In this document: positions 1 to 10,125 of the stretch, piece after piece
Numbering within the stretch: position 1 is the stretch's first letter
Layout of the letters: each line of letters opens with the position of its first letter
Assembly: GCA_948474755.1 (NCBI GenBank)
Contig: CAOLHI010000358.1
Location: forward strand, 310,001-374,000
Direction: 5' to 3'
DNA: 64,000 nt
From: Ctenosaura bakeri
Taxonomy: Eukaryota; Chordata; Lepidosauria; Squamata; Iguanidae
Position numbers and translations under genes: made by a program
The notes under the pieces: model-generated
What the model was told of the DNA's origin: nothing
Database searches by the model: none
What the model saw: only the letters and a program-made list of their open reading frames with translations

Positions 1-2419
1 GCAGATTCAGAATATAATTATGCAACAATATTCTACATCAGCACATAGCTACATAGATGTAACTAGTAATGTCCCCTGGGCTGACTCTCCCCAAGCCACC
101 TTAACAGCCAGCAGATTCATTGAGCAAAGGAGGTCTGTTCAGCTGCCTATGGGGTCACAAGGAAGATGTTTCCTGTCCCCTCCCACCACAAAACAAGGCT
201 ACAGCAGGGGATTGCAATGGGGTTCTGCTTCTGATTGTCACAGTTTTGCTCAGTGGGGGGAGGGGGCTGGAAATGTCATCTTTCTTGCCTCCCTATCAAC
301 AACTGAACAGAGCTACTTTGCCCAAGGTGGCTGCTGGCTGTTAAGATAGGCTTGGAGTGCATTTACATGGTCTTATGGAATACAGAGAAGTTACAGATTC
401 ATAACTGCAATACTGAATATCAGTCGTGGTCTGTAGCTTGAGAGGTTTTAAAACTTTTCATATGGTTGGCTCACAAAGAAAACAAGTCTGATAGGGCCCA
501 GAAGGTTTGACTGAAGAGATACAATATCTTCTCTTACTGAGTTATGGATCTCCAAAGAGCTCTCTCACTCTGAAGACATGGATGTGGGGCTTTTTTCAGA
601 TTTTGTATATATCCTTGGCTATGAAAATTGGAGAGCCAAAACTATAGGTGAAAATATAAAACTGTAGCACAGTGAGAGTTTGAAAAGCTGTCTTTAAGAG
701 ACGGTCAGAGATGAACCTTCAAAACCCTTCACTATAGTTGCTGTCTACTTTACCATCTAACACTAACTAAAATAGCTGCTTTCAGTTATTTTTTAAAAAA
801 TTGAATGCTACAAGCAACCTTTACTTCATGATACAGTCTCTTGCTGTCCACTTCTTTTTCCTTGTAACAGATAGAATAGGATGCCCTCCAACTGTCCCTA
901 TTTGGCAGGAACAGTCTTGAATAATCCTCTGTCATTCCGCTTTTTCTTCTGTTTTTAAGACGTCCAACTTTCTCTCACCTCTTCCCATTTTCGCCCACTA
1001 TCCTCAGCTCACATCAGTTCCTGGCAACTGAATTCAAAGTGTTCAAGAAGCTTGTACTCATTTAACTCAGCAGGAGGAGAAAAGGAGGTAGAATCTTGTC
1101 CTTCCTAGGTTGCTTGGGCAAGAGCAAACTGCTGCAGCCCCTCCTACTTTGTCTATTCTTCCTCATTAATAACATTTCCCATCTTGATCATACTCTGCTG
1201 TTGCTTTGCCGCACATGACCCAATTTTTGTTGGGGAAATGCTGGCAGGTATTGCGTAGAGCAAAAAGCACAGTGTAAGGCAACACTTGCACAATATGATA
1301 TTCGTCTTCCAGCATTGGAGTGAGGCCACATTCTGGAAACAGAAATAAAATAAAAGTTATAATTGCATTGAAAGAGGAGTAACATTATCCCTTTTTAGGT
1401 TACAGTAATAAAATTAGTAGGTGTAGTTTCATTGCTGGAAAAAGGGAGTTACAAGAAACTCCTTCAACTAAATCTGACATTAGTTCCACCTAAAGTAGAC
1501 CCATTGAAATCAGTGAAGCTTGCATTAGATATGACTACCAAGTCCCATTCAGTGGGTCCAGTCTAAGGAAGAATAATACTTTTTGCCCCTGTAATTTATA
1601 ACCAACTGCTATCAAATTGTGAGCACACTGATCACTGTTTGTTTTAAAAATTGTTTTGAAAAAGTAGGGGAGATTTGGAGAAGCGCATGGCAGCTGGCCA
1701 GCATGGCAGCTGGCCAAGGAAAGGCTAAGTACAAGCCCCTTTACCTGATCTTAGCCAGCCTCTCCCAAGCAACTTTTAAAATTAAAAATAGATGGCTGTG
1801 CCAAATCATGGGTGAGAATTTAGTGGTCCTACAGATGTTGTTGAACTTCAACCCACAGCAGCCCTAGCTACAGTTCAATAGCGCCTGCAGGACTGCACAA
1901 ATTCCCACCTCTGTGTGCGCAGCATTTCTTTCAGATCAGAATCTATTATTTGCAGCTTTCTTCTGTAGCTCCTTCTTCCTTCGGCCACCTTTTTTTTATT
2001 ATTATTTCTGAGTTTCATTTATATTTCTTTTTTTGTGCTGAAGGAATCTGTTTTGTGAGGGTTTACTTTCTGAAAAGCAGGCTCATGACTGAGTAAATAA
2101 ATTAAAACATATATTTTATTCATACATTTACTCTCTGTCATTCAGGGTACATTTCTCTCATAATGAGTTTTCATATGATTTAAGCACAGATAAAGGGAAC
2201 ACTCTACTAAGGACTGAAGAAAATTTTGTTCAATGTGGCAATCTCAACAGAAGTAACATTTCTAAAGCTCCTGAGAGATGTTGTGAGAAAAGGGGCACTT
2301 CACTTTGAGCCTTTGCATATTTATAAGCTTTATGTGGTATTTCTGAGAAATGCAGTTCATGATGCTCTACAGCACTAACCAACTTATTCTGGCTTTACGT
2401 ACTTGGTCAGCTTTAGACA
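1..2419. other. Gene-free stretch, no feature recognised
   Basis: No open frame here looks like a protein and no repeat family was recognised with confidence. A 15-17 bp local tandem duplication (the phrase catggcagctggcca twice) lies at 1686-1717. A short piece at about 1832-1867 resembles the tail of a common squamate interspersed repeat, but it is too short to assign. Confidence 0.5.
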
Positions 2420-2490
2420 GAATGTTGGACTGGACAAGTGTTTGGTCTGATTCAACATAGCTCTTCATACGTTCTTAGGTTCATTGCGTA
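2420..2490 (+). repeat. 3' tail of a SINE/LINE, degenerate
   Basis: The text 'ggactggacaagtgtttggtctgattcaacatagctc...' broken over this stretch matches the generic amniote pattern 'ggactagatggacccttggtctgatccag...ggctcttc' found near the 3' end of CR1-mobilised repeats. Family assignment is from recall of the pattern and the copy is decayed. Confidence 0.4.
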
Positions 2491-3410
2491 GCATCTATAA
2501 AGACAATTGTTTAAAATCATAAAGGTCAAAATATCATTTTAAGAAGAAAGAATGCCCACAGAATGCTGAATTTCTTATAGTGTAATACAGCTTCCTGACA
2601 ATTCTTTTAGCTATAAACAGTACTTATTGAGAAAGAAAAAAAGCATGCTTCACATCTGCTTTAGAAACCACAAAGAACAAAAAACAATGCAAAGTTTGTT
2701 TTGCTGCAGTACCTCAACAATGTTGTAATTTTTATGAGGGGAGAAACTGGGAAAAGGAAGTATATGAGATATTCAAATCACATTTTCCTTCCTTGAAACA
2801 TGGAATGCCACTAAAACTGGAAATAAGCTACCACAAAGATAAATGCTGAGTGGAAAGTGATCGAAGTAAAAAAGGAAATAACAGACTTGGAAGATAAAGT
2901 TGCTTTACAGCAGAGTGGCTTGATCAAATGACCAGAGAAATGTAAACCAGGGGAAGAGGATAACATAAAAAGCGTGTCTAACCATGTCCTCTGAATAATG
3001 ATGTGAGTGCACAGCCACTTGTTTTGTTTTACTATCAAGAGGTACTTTATTCTAGCTTGGATGATATCCAGCAAACAAGTATAAAGATTCTATTTTCTGA
3101 TCAAAGTAGACACATACCAATCCATTCCAAGTACTCAGTCAATTTTCTTAACACTGCCATTTACTGAGGGCAATTTCAGAAGTTATACTGAATTACTTTG
3201 AATGGAGGTGAGTGTCAAGGCTGTGTTTGCTTTTTATTCTTTCATGTTAAATCAGACAAGGGTGTTTTAACTTCTTCTCCCAGGACTGATGTGTGAGTTT
3301 GAATATGTTATGTCTACATATGTCATGGTCAGGAAGATAAATAACATCCACCCAAATCTATTGGATTGGAACAAGGGATCCATGATTTATTTCCACATGT
3401 TCTTTAGGCT

Positions 3411-3457
3411 ATGATGATAATGACAGTGATGATGATGGTGACGGTGGTGGTGTCGAT
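3411..3457. repeat. GAT/GGT imperfect microsatellite
   Basis: Runs of gat and ggt trinucleotides interrupted by single substitutions, visible directly. Confidence 0.75.
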
Positions 3458-3752
3458 TTAATGTAGGTGTGGGCAATTGTAGCCTGCATTACCTCCACAG
3501 AAGACCTGGAAGGGTCATACCCACCCACTGACCCACCCTGTTCCTGCAAAAAGAATCCCTCAAATATATCCCATTTCCTCTACAACATGTAGAGGCATTT
3601 TCATCATGCTTTTTGCCATTCTTGGGCCATTTTAAGCCCAGGAAAGGCCTTTTTTTAGGAAGTGATCAGAAGTCACTTCTTGTTCATTTCTTCTTTCAGA
3701 AAAGGCCTCTCATAGGCCTACATCACTCCAGGAGGTGGTGGAAAAGTAAGGT

Positions 3753-3790
3753 GTCCCCACACCTCCTAGAGGTCCCCACACCTCCTAGAG
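3753..3790. repeat. 19-bp perfect tandem duplication
   Basis: The unit gtccccacacctcctagag is present twice with no gap. The lack of divergence suggests a recent local duplication inside an otherwise decayed repeat. Confidence 0.85.
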
Positions 3791-4597
3791 GATATTTGGG
3801 GGCAAATTTTTGTGTGTGTGTAATTTCTTGTGAAAACAAAGACAGTATCGCACCTTTCTCTCCACCCCCCCACACAAACCCACGTAGGTGAGATTCCAGT
3901 CTGATTTCATGTGATAATTAGAAGCAATGTCTTTTCAATGCACACAGATGTACACAGTTGAGGTCTGTTAGAGGCCAGAGTTCTCTTGGTGTTCTGTGTC
4001 AGCATAACTATGCCAGTCTCCAGGTAGCAACAAAAAGAAAAAAGCTGCAGACATAGTGACCATACAAAAATTAAGGCACTGGAGAAAAAGACTGTTCATT
4101 GCTAGTAGATTTTGTCTGCATTTCCTTGTCACTGCATGACCCTGGGGAAAAGGTGAACTATTAGCTTAGTGAATTAACAGGTTGATTGCACTCAAATGAG
4201 GCTCTATTCCAGACTGTGAAAAGCAGAAGAGAAATACTCCATTTCAGAAGTTCAAAAGCTGCATGCCTGTCTCTGGTTTTGCATTAGTGAGTGTCCTTGC
4301 ATCACTTCTGGCAAAGTCTGCTGTTGATTATCTCCTTTCTTTCCAAGGGAATCATGTACCTATTTATTTAGAAGTAAGCCCCATTAACAGGGCAGTGGCA
4401 GATGATGACTTTCATGTCACTAGGATGGTGAATCCATTCCATGCTTTCAACTTCAAAGAAGTTATCCATGGTGCTGCATCCTATCCTCCAAAGATATTCA
4501 AGTCACACTAAGAGAAGATTCATCACTCTACTTTTAGGGATGCCATCAGCTGCCAACTGGTCCCAATTGTGTATTTTTCTGGATCCTCTCTGTCTAC

Positions 4598-4778
4598 GGC
4601 CATTTCTGCACTAGACTGTTATAGTGCTATTATTCCACTTTCAACATCCTATGGAATCCTGGGGTTTGCTGTTTAGGGAGGGGCATCAAAGGCCCCTCCC
4701 TAAACTGCAGACCTCAGGATTCCATAGGATGTTGAAAGAGGAATAATAGCATTATAGCAGTCTAGTGTGGAAATGGCC
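4598..4778. mobile_element. Hairpin MITE, GGCC-ended family, near-perfect palindrome copy
   Basis: The copy begins ggccatttctgcactagac and ends gtctagtgtggaaatggcc, so its termini are inverted repeats. Unlike the other copies, the centre is also symmetrical: a gtttagggaggggc block is followed, after a 7-base loop, by its reverse complement. The asymmetric middle of the ~200-bp family consensus is therefore missing and the whole 181 bp can fold as one hairpin. No clear target-site duplication is seen. It carries no coding sequence and would depend on a transposase in trans. Confidence 0.85.
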
Positions 4779-5120
4779 TGTGTCATCTCCCTTGTTAAAA
4801 ATGGAAAATAGATTCACATGCAATTTTTGCCTTTGGAGAATGTCTGCATTCTCAAACAGTGCATTTTTAGAACGACTGTTATTCATTCTGTTTGGCTATA
4901 TGAAAATGTGGAAACCATGGCTGTCACACCTTTCCTCTGACTGTTTGAAAATGACTAGCAGTGTACTTTCTGCACTTTAATTCCTGAATAAAAGTCCTCA
5001 CCAATGTTTGAACACATGAATACTCATTGACTTCAACTCCCTTTTGCATCTTCAAACCCACTCTAACCTTTCCTCCCCATATGGGAAATTTACTTATAGT
5101 CAATACCACGACACCAAACT

Positions 5121-5345
5121 CCAGTGTGGTGTACTGTTCAGTATGCTGAAATAGGACTGTGGAGATGAAGGTCCAAATCCTTACTTGGCCAAGAAAAGAG
5201 TAGATGGCCTGGTTAACCTCTTGGCAGTGACTTTCATTCAGCCTGACACATCTCACAGAGCTAATGTGGGGATAAAACTGAGGAGGAAAAAAATGTGTAC
5301 TCTGCCTTAAGCTTATAAGAAGCAAAGTGGAATATAAATGTACAA
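5121..5345 (+). repeat. tRNA-derived SINE, degenerate
   Basis: It starts ccagtgtggtgtactgttca, a decayed pol III A-box region, followed about 40 bases later by a B-box-like 'aggtccaaatcc'. The body contains the usual 'ggcc...aaccttggcagtgactttcattcagcctgacac' segment and the copy ends 'gtggaatataaatgta', a LINE-like 3' tail. Family name is not assigned. The 133-residue minus-strand open frame across 4924-5325 falls largely in this SINE and is not a gene. Confidence 0.7.
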
Positions 5346-5740
5346 AAACAATTACCTCTAATTGAATATAACTGCATCCAGATCTCAGAACTTATTTCAT
5401 TGTAACAGCCATTGAACAATGGAATAGGCAGATAATTGCTGCCTTGAGGATACCGGACTCTTTGGAGGTCTTTAAACAGAGTTGTTACCGTACCTTACCA
5501 CCCCTCCTACAAGATATGCAATTTTCAAAAATTGAACTTATTAATGACTGGAGAACACGATTGAGGTCACACTGTCCAAAGACTGTGTTCAGGGTCATGA
5601 AAGTTCAGATAGGATTATGTGGGAAACCCAGTGCTGATGGTTTTGTGCTAATCCATAGAATCATAGAGTTGGAAGAGACCACAGGAACCATCCAGTCCAA
5701 CCCACTGCCATGCAGGAATGGACATCAAAGCACTCCCAAC

Positions 5741-6321
5741 GTGGGACACAATGGGCACAAAATGTTGGACACTCAATACAGTTAGAATGGTGGGAACAGA
5801 ACTGGCAACGTACACAGAAATTTACTGCTGCTCAAAATTTAAAAGAAAATTATTACAAACTATTTCATAGATGGTACATGACACCAGAAAAATTAAAGAC
5901 AGTTTATAAGACAGGCACAGGTCAATGCTGGAAATGTCAAGAGAATTCTGGTACACTATTTCATATGTGGTGGTCATGTCCTAGAGCACAAAAATACTGG
6001 AAAGAAATACATAAGAAAAGAAGTTCAATTTTGAAGATTCAATTTGGGATGATACCTGAATTTTACTTGTTAAACATGACACATATATTAGATGCAACAC
6101 CAGCTAAGAGACACTGGAGAATTATATTGTATATGGTGACGACGGCCCATATTGAATATGCACAATTTTGGAAAAATGAAACTACACCTACAATGGAACA
6201 GTGGTGGACAGCTTTTATAGAAAACAGAAATGCAGACATACTTACACAAAGACTGAAAGGGAAATCAGATGAAGACATAAATAAAGAGTGGAGGATTGTT
6301 ACAGATTTGGGTTGGGGGTAG
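5741..6321 (+). pseudogene. L1 ORF2 C-terminal fragment
   Basis: The open frame runs to a stop at 6319-6321 with no internal stop. It shows the conserved L1 ORF2 tail: FHRWYMTPEKL, then a Cys-rich cluster CWKC...GTLFHMWWSC, then KYWKEIHK. In L1 this region follows the reverse transcriptase and is thought to bind RNA. Endonuclease and reverse transcriptase domains are missing through 5' truncation, so there is no autonomous function. The apparent start ATG at 5710 lies in CR1 sequence upstream of the insertion and is fortuitous. Confidence 0.9.
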
Positions 6322-6589
6322 ACAGAGATATTACAATTTTCATGATAACAATTATTATACAGTTAACAGTTAATGAAATATCATGAAGCGAGTAAAGTAG
6401 AGATATAAAGCAGGAACTAACAAAGTATAGACTATAAACATTTTATTGCAATACGTGATATAATAAATAGAGGGAACATTAATAATTGTAATCCAGAAAG
6501 GAAAGGAAGGAGGAATAACACTACATGCAACACTGCAAAATTATTGTTTGTTTTATTTGTTGAAATTTGAATAAAATTATTTTTTAAAA
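5741..6589 (+). mobile_element. 5'-truncated L1 LINE inserted in CR1
   Basis: The L1 ends in 'aataaaattattttttaaaaa' and is flanked by a perfect 14-bp target-site duplication, aaagcactcccaac, at 5727-5740 and 6590-6603. Removing the L1 restores the CR1 sequence exactly, so CR1 was there first. Only the last ~190 codons of ORF2 and a 3' UTR of about 270 bases remain. The duplication being perfect suggests a comparatively recent insertion. Confidence 0.93.
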
Positions 6590-7007
6590 AAAGCACTCCC
6601 AACAGATGGCCATACAGCCTCTGCTTAAAAACCTCCAAAGAAGGAGACTCCACCACACTCCAAGGCAGCGTACTCCACAGCCAGACAGCTCTGACCATCA
6701 GAAAGCTCTTCCTGAGGTTCAGATGGAATCTCCTTAACTGCAGCTTGAATCCGTTGCTTTATGTCCTAGTCTCTGCAGCACTGGAAAACAAGCCTGCTTC
6801 CTCTTCAATATGACATCCCTTCAAATATTTAAACATGGCTATCATGCCCCCTCTTAACCTTCTATTCTGCAGACTAAACATACCCAGCTCCCTAAGCCGC
6901 TCCTCATAGGACATTTCCAGACCTTTCACCATTTTGGTCACCCTCCTCTGAACATGCTCCAGCTTGTCAATATCCTACTTGAACTGAGGTGCCCAGAACT
7001 GGACACA

Positions 7008-7059
7008 GTATTCCAAATGAGGTCTAACCAATGCAATGGTTAGACCTCATTTGGAATAC
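7008..7059. repeat. Perfect 23-bp inverted repeat at the CR1 5' junction
   Basis: Bases 7008-7030 (starting gtattccaaatgagg) are followed by a 6-base spacer and then their exact reverse complement at 7037-7059. The left arm is the last stretch of CR1 sequence; the right arm is the same CR1 stretch turned around. This is the pattern expected of a fold-back or twin-priming event at the 5' end of the CR1 insertion. Confidence 0.9.
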
Positions 7060-8387
7060 AATGCAATGAGGTTTAACCCTTCACTGCTTCAGGCTCTTGG
7101 CATTTTTGAAAACAATTAAAGAACTGCACAGATTGGTGAACAATTAGACACCATCCCTTGATCTTACCTTTTGGAGATCTTCCCTATACACCCTACCTGA
7201 CTGAGCATTAAGAGCTCATAATGAGTCCCACCAATATTTTGTCACTCCAGAATTAAGCAATCAGCGCGTTCTGGACCCTTTTGTCAGTCCCATGGGAAAG
7301 TCGTTATGGCTTTGTCAATGCACCCTTATGGGGTGTGAAATAGGGTATAAAAACCCTAGCTTTGACCCTAGCCAATTTTAGTATGTAGAACATAGTTCAG
7401 ACTATTGTTCCTCTGTACTAGCCTCAGAGACTGTCTGAGTCCCTCTGCTGTAACCCTTTCTTCAGAACTGGTAACTATCACTCTTTCCACTCAATCTCTC
7501 TCTAGCCAACCTTTCATGCCGCACGTTCCAATAGCCTTATATGGTTTTTAAGAATGTCTGATTTCTAGTGTGTTTGCCAATTCAAATTTCTTAACCTTAA
7601 CTGGATTCTGCCATTATCCTCTTCTCACAGTCTTCTTTGAGCTATAATCCCCCCAAATTCTAAGGAGACGGTGGCATTGAGAGTGGACTCTAATGTCTTC
7701 CAGCTCTTAAGGTAACAGAGATTCAATGAGCATCTTTCAGGAGTGCTATAGTTGCATATTTCTACATGGGGCTGAACTAGAGGGCTCTTGTGGACCTCTC
7801 CAGCACTAAGATTCTATGATTTGATGATTCTATGATTCTTTCTCTCCCTCTTCCTTTTCCTCCTGGATAGACACCAACATTCACTAGAAAATTTTGGCAC
7901 TATGTATTTTCATTTTCTGTTAGCTAATGCTTGCTAGAATTCTTAGTGGCCATGGTACTTTATAAAGGTGGTTTTCATTTAAATGCTTTGAACGAACCAT
8001 TCAGTTCACAACCACAGGTCATATTACTGTTTCCCCACCTTTTCACCCAGCTTCCTTATGGCTACAAATATGAAGGTATCTATTTTCAGTAATGTTTAAT
8101 GACTCTAAGTTAAAAGATCCCCTTGTGGGTGATTGTCTAAGTGGCCATATGCACGTCAGCCAGCAGACGTATTAACACGCTAAACATATGTGTTCGTGAC
8201 TGCTCAAGGCTTCTGACTAGTCACTTAACACCAAGCAAAATAAATTCTGCTTTCAGCATAAGAAATTAAGTTGAGTGGATGGTCTAGAATAAACATGCCA
8301 GCAGGAATATTTGTGCTAATGCTGTGCATAAAATCACTGAAGAAAAGGGACCAAAAAGCAATCCAATCCAGTTTTCAAGATGGGATC
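7060..8387. other. Gene-free stretch, possible LTR-like promoter remnant
   Basis: No coding region is supported. At 7333-7345 'agggtataaaaacc' is a good TATA-box match, followed by a pyrimidine-rich region like the R/U5 part of an LTR (about 7060-7560), but I found no TG...CA boundaries or target duplication. A CR1 tail lies at 7770-7840. Confidence 0.35.
7770..7840 (+). repeat. CR1 3' tail fragment
   Basis: The pattern 'gggctgaactagagggctcttgtgg...' is followed by 'attctatgatttgatgattctatgattc', the tandem terminal repeat typical of CR1 3' ends on the plus strand. Confidence 0.75.
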
Positions 8388-8420
8388 AACAATCAACATT
8401 TTGGGAGAAGACAAGAGACC

Positions 8421-10095
8421 ATGGTTGTAACCAGAGCTCAGAAAAGGCAGGGGAGAGTTACAGAATGCACTTCTTCATCCACACAAAAGACCATTCTGGA
8501 CTTCTGCCAGCAAATGGGAACTAGAGAAACATTTATGGAGAAGACCATAAATGCAAGGACAGTTCCACCTCTGTTTTTTTTTTTTTTGCAACAGAAGTTC
8601 TGAACTCTACTCTTTTGGGGGATAACAACATCGATAAAGACTTTCTGGAACTCTCAGCAGTGCTATGCGACCAGGAACAGGAACAGATGGGTAGTTGGTC
8701 CCTATGTTCAGAACTCTCTTGTAAAAATTCTTACTCTGTTCCTTCTGCTTATAACACTCCATGGGCTACTTCAAACTCAGTACAAGCCCAGCCTTTGACT
8801 AAGGATACAGATAAAGTAGGTCAGGAACTTCTGGCAGAAGTGTATATATGTTTATGGGACCAATGCTTCCTTACAGCACAACTTAATGAGAAAATCTTCC
8901 AATCCATGGATGACCTAAGAAAGGAAATCTCTGGTCTTAAAGCCAACATTCAGGTCCCAATGGGTCTAATTGTAGTAGGGATTTTAATAACAGCTCCTGC
9001 TACAACACAATCTAACCATGAATCTGATAAAAAAACTTTACTTCCACTGACCTGCAGGCGGAAATTTCTCTTAGTAATAAGAGTGACTTTGGGGGTTCTT
9101 CGGGTGACCTTCTGCAGGATTGGGAAAACCAGATTATGTCTCATTTAAATAAATCATCAACTGGAGTACAGAAAGACGACATATCTGAAATCTCTCATCT
9201 TACTCTTTCTGATCCCAACCTGATCATAAAAGATGAATGGCAAGAGGATCTAGCTACTGAACCTGAAGAGGAAAATATTGTTAAGGTGTTAAATGAATTT
9301 GAGGACTCAAGGGTGGGGAAAAAACCAAACAGAGGAAGATTTGGACCAAATTAGGACTACCATTTGTGAGATCTTTCAGTCCAATTCTGATTTCTGTGTG
9401 TCTATTTTTAATTGGCCGCTAAAACGAGCAGATGGTTCATGGAAAGAAAATACAGATGTGTTACATGAAGTCTTTGCAATAGCTGGAACTTCTGAGGAGG
9501 AATTAGGAGGATTATCCTGTTTGTGCTTATATCCTAGGGGGCAAAAGGGAATCAGAGGTGTTATTGAATTATCCTTTTCATGTTTGGGTCACTGTAAAAC
9601 CTTTTGGGCTTCACTTCAAAAATTTAGAAATAATAACATCTCTTTTAAGTGGGTAGGTATAACTCAGGCCAACACCTTATTCATACCTACTCACACAAAC
9701 AAGCTACTTGGTATAGAAAAGATACTAGGCATTCTGTTTCTGGAAAGCCTAAACGGATTTTTACTTGTAAGACCTTCTCTTATAAGGGTTCAAACGATAG
9801 TAAAGCCATACCTGCATATGTTACTTATCCAAATAATATCCCTGTCCCTCATGAGGGTCAGGGGTATCGGGCATATCAACCCTTTAGACCTGTAGTTGGT
9901 AATTCCTTGATTCCTTTTAGAACTCATGCTAGGAGTTTACAAGCCAGTGGCAAGCATGATCAATCCACGCATAATCTTGGGATGAACCCCAAGAGGCCCC
10001 CCCACTGGAAGTGCTGGGATGGGTCTAAGGTAAGCAGGGGAAAACCTCGAGATATTTCTCTTGCTACCAAGAACCAGTCAGTACATCCCCTATGA
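8421..10095 (+). pseudogene. LINE ORF1-like region, frameshifted
   Basis: The reading begins at ATG 8421 (MVVTRAQKRQGR) and crosses at least three frames. A 15-base T run at 8573-8587 marks the first shift; the frame then continues from about 8600. The part near 8860-8960 is charged and heptad-like (LNEKIFQSMDDLRKEISGL), suggesting a short coiled coil as in many LINE ORF1 proteins. The following ~9360-9700 stretch has a compact domain of unknown type (FNWPLKRADGSW...WVGIT). No zinc knuckle was seen. ORF1 products usually package the LINE RNA; that role is assumed from position only. Confidence 0.65.
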
Positions 10096-10125
10096 CTAGA
10101 TATTACAGACTCACAGTTTTCTCTT

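Larger units (their letters stand above)
2491..4597. other. Gene-free stretch with short simple and tandem repeats
   Basis: No gene is supported. A GAT/GGT-rich microsatellite lies at 3411-3457. A perfect 19-bp tandem duplication (gtccccacacctcctagag twice) occupies 3753-3790. The surrounding 3465-3895 looks like an old interspersed repeat, possibly related to 15180-15475, but I could not delimit it. Confidence 0.45.
5653..7030 (-). mobile_element. CR1 LINE 3' portion, split by an L1
   Basis: Read on the minus strand this is the CR1 ORF2 C-terminus (the motif VRAVWLWSTLPWSVVESPSLEVFKQRL at 6600-6700, stated here only as landmarks VESPSLEVFKQRL) plus the short 3' UTR. It ends at the low-coordinate side with 'atagaatcatagag', the reverse complement of the CR1 terminal octamer repeat. 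The element is 5' truncated near 7030. An L1 copy interrupts it after 5740 and the CR1 text resumes at 6590. Frame-disrupting changes make it inactive. Confidence 0.9.

Noticed and set aside
4924..5325. 133-residue minus-strand open frame
   Set aside because: Half of it is antisense to a SINE; no recognisable motif.
7333..7345. Host gene promoter from a TATA box
   Set aside because: No downstream exon is recognised, and the setting looks more like an LTR fragment; too weak for a promoter call.
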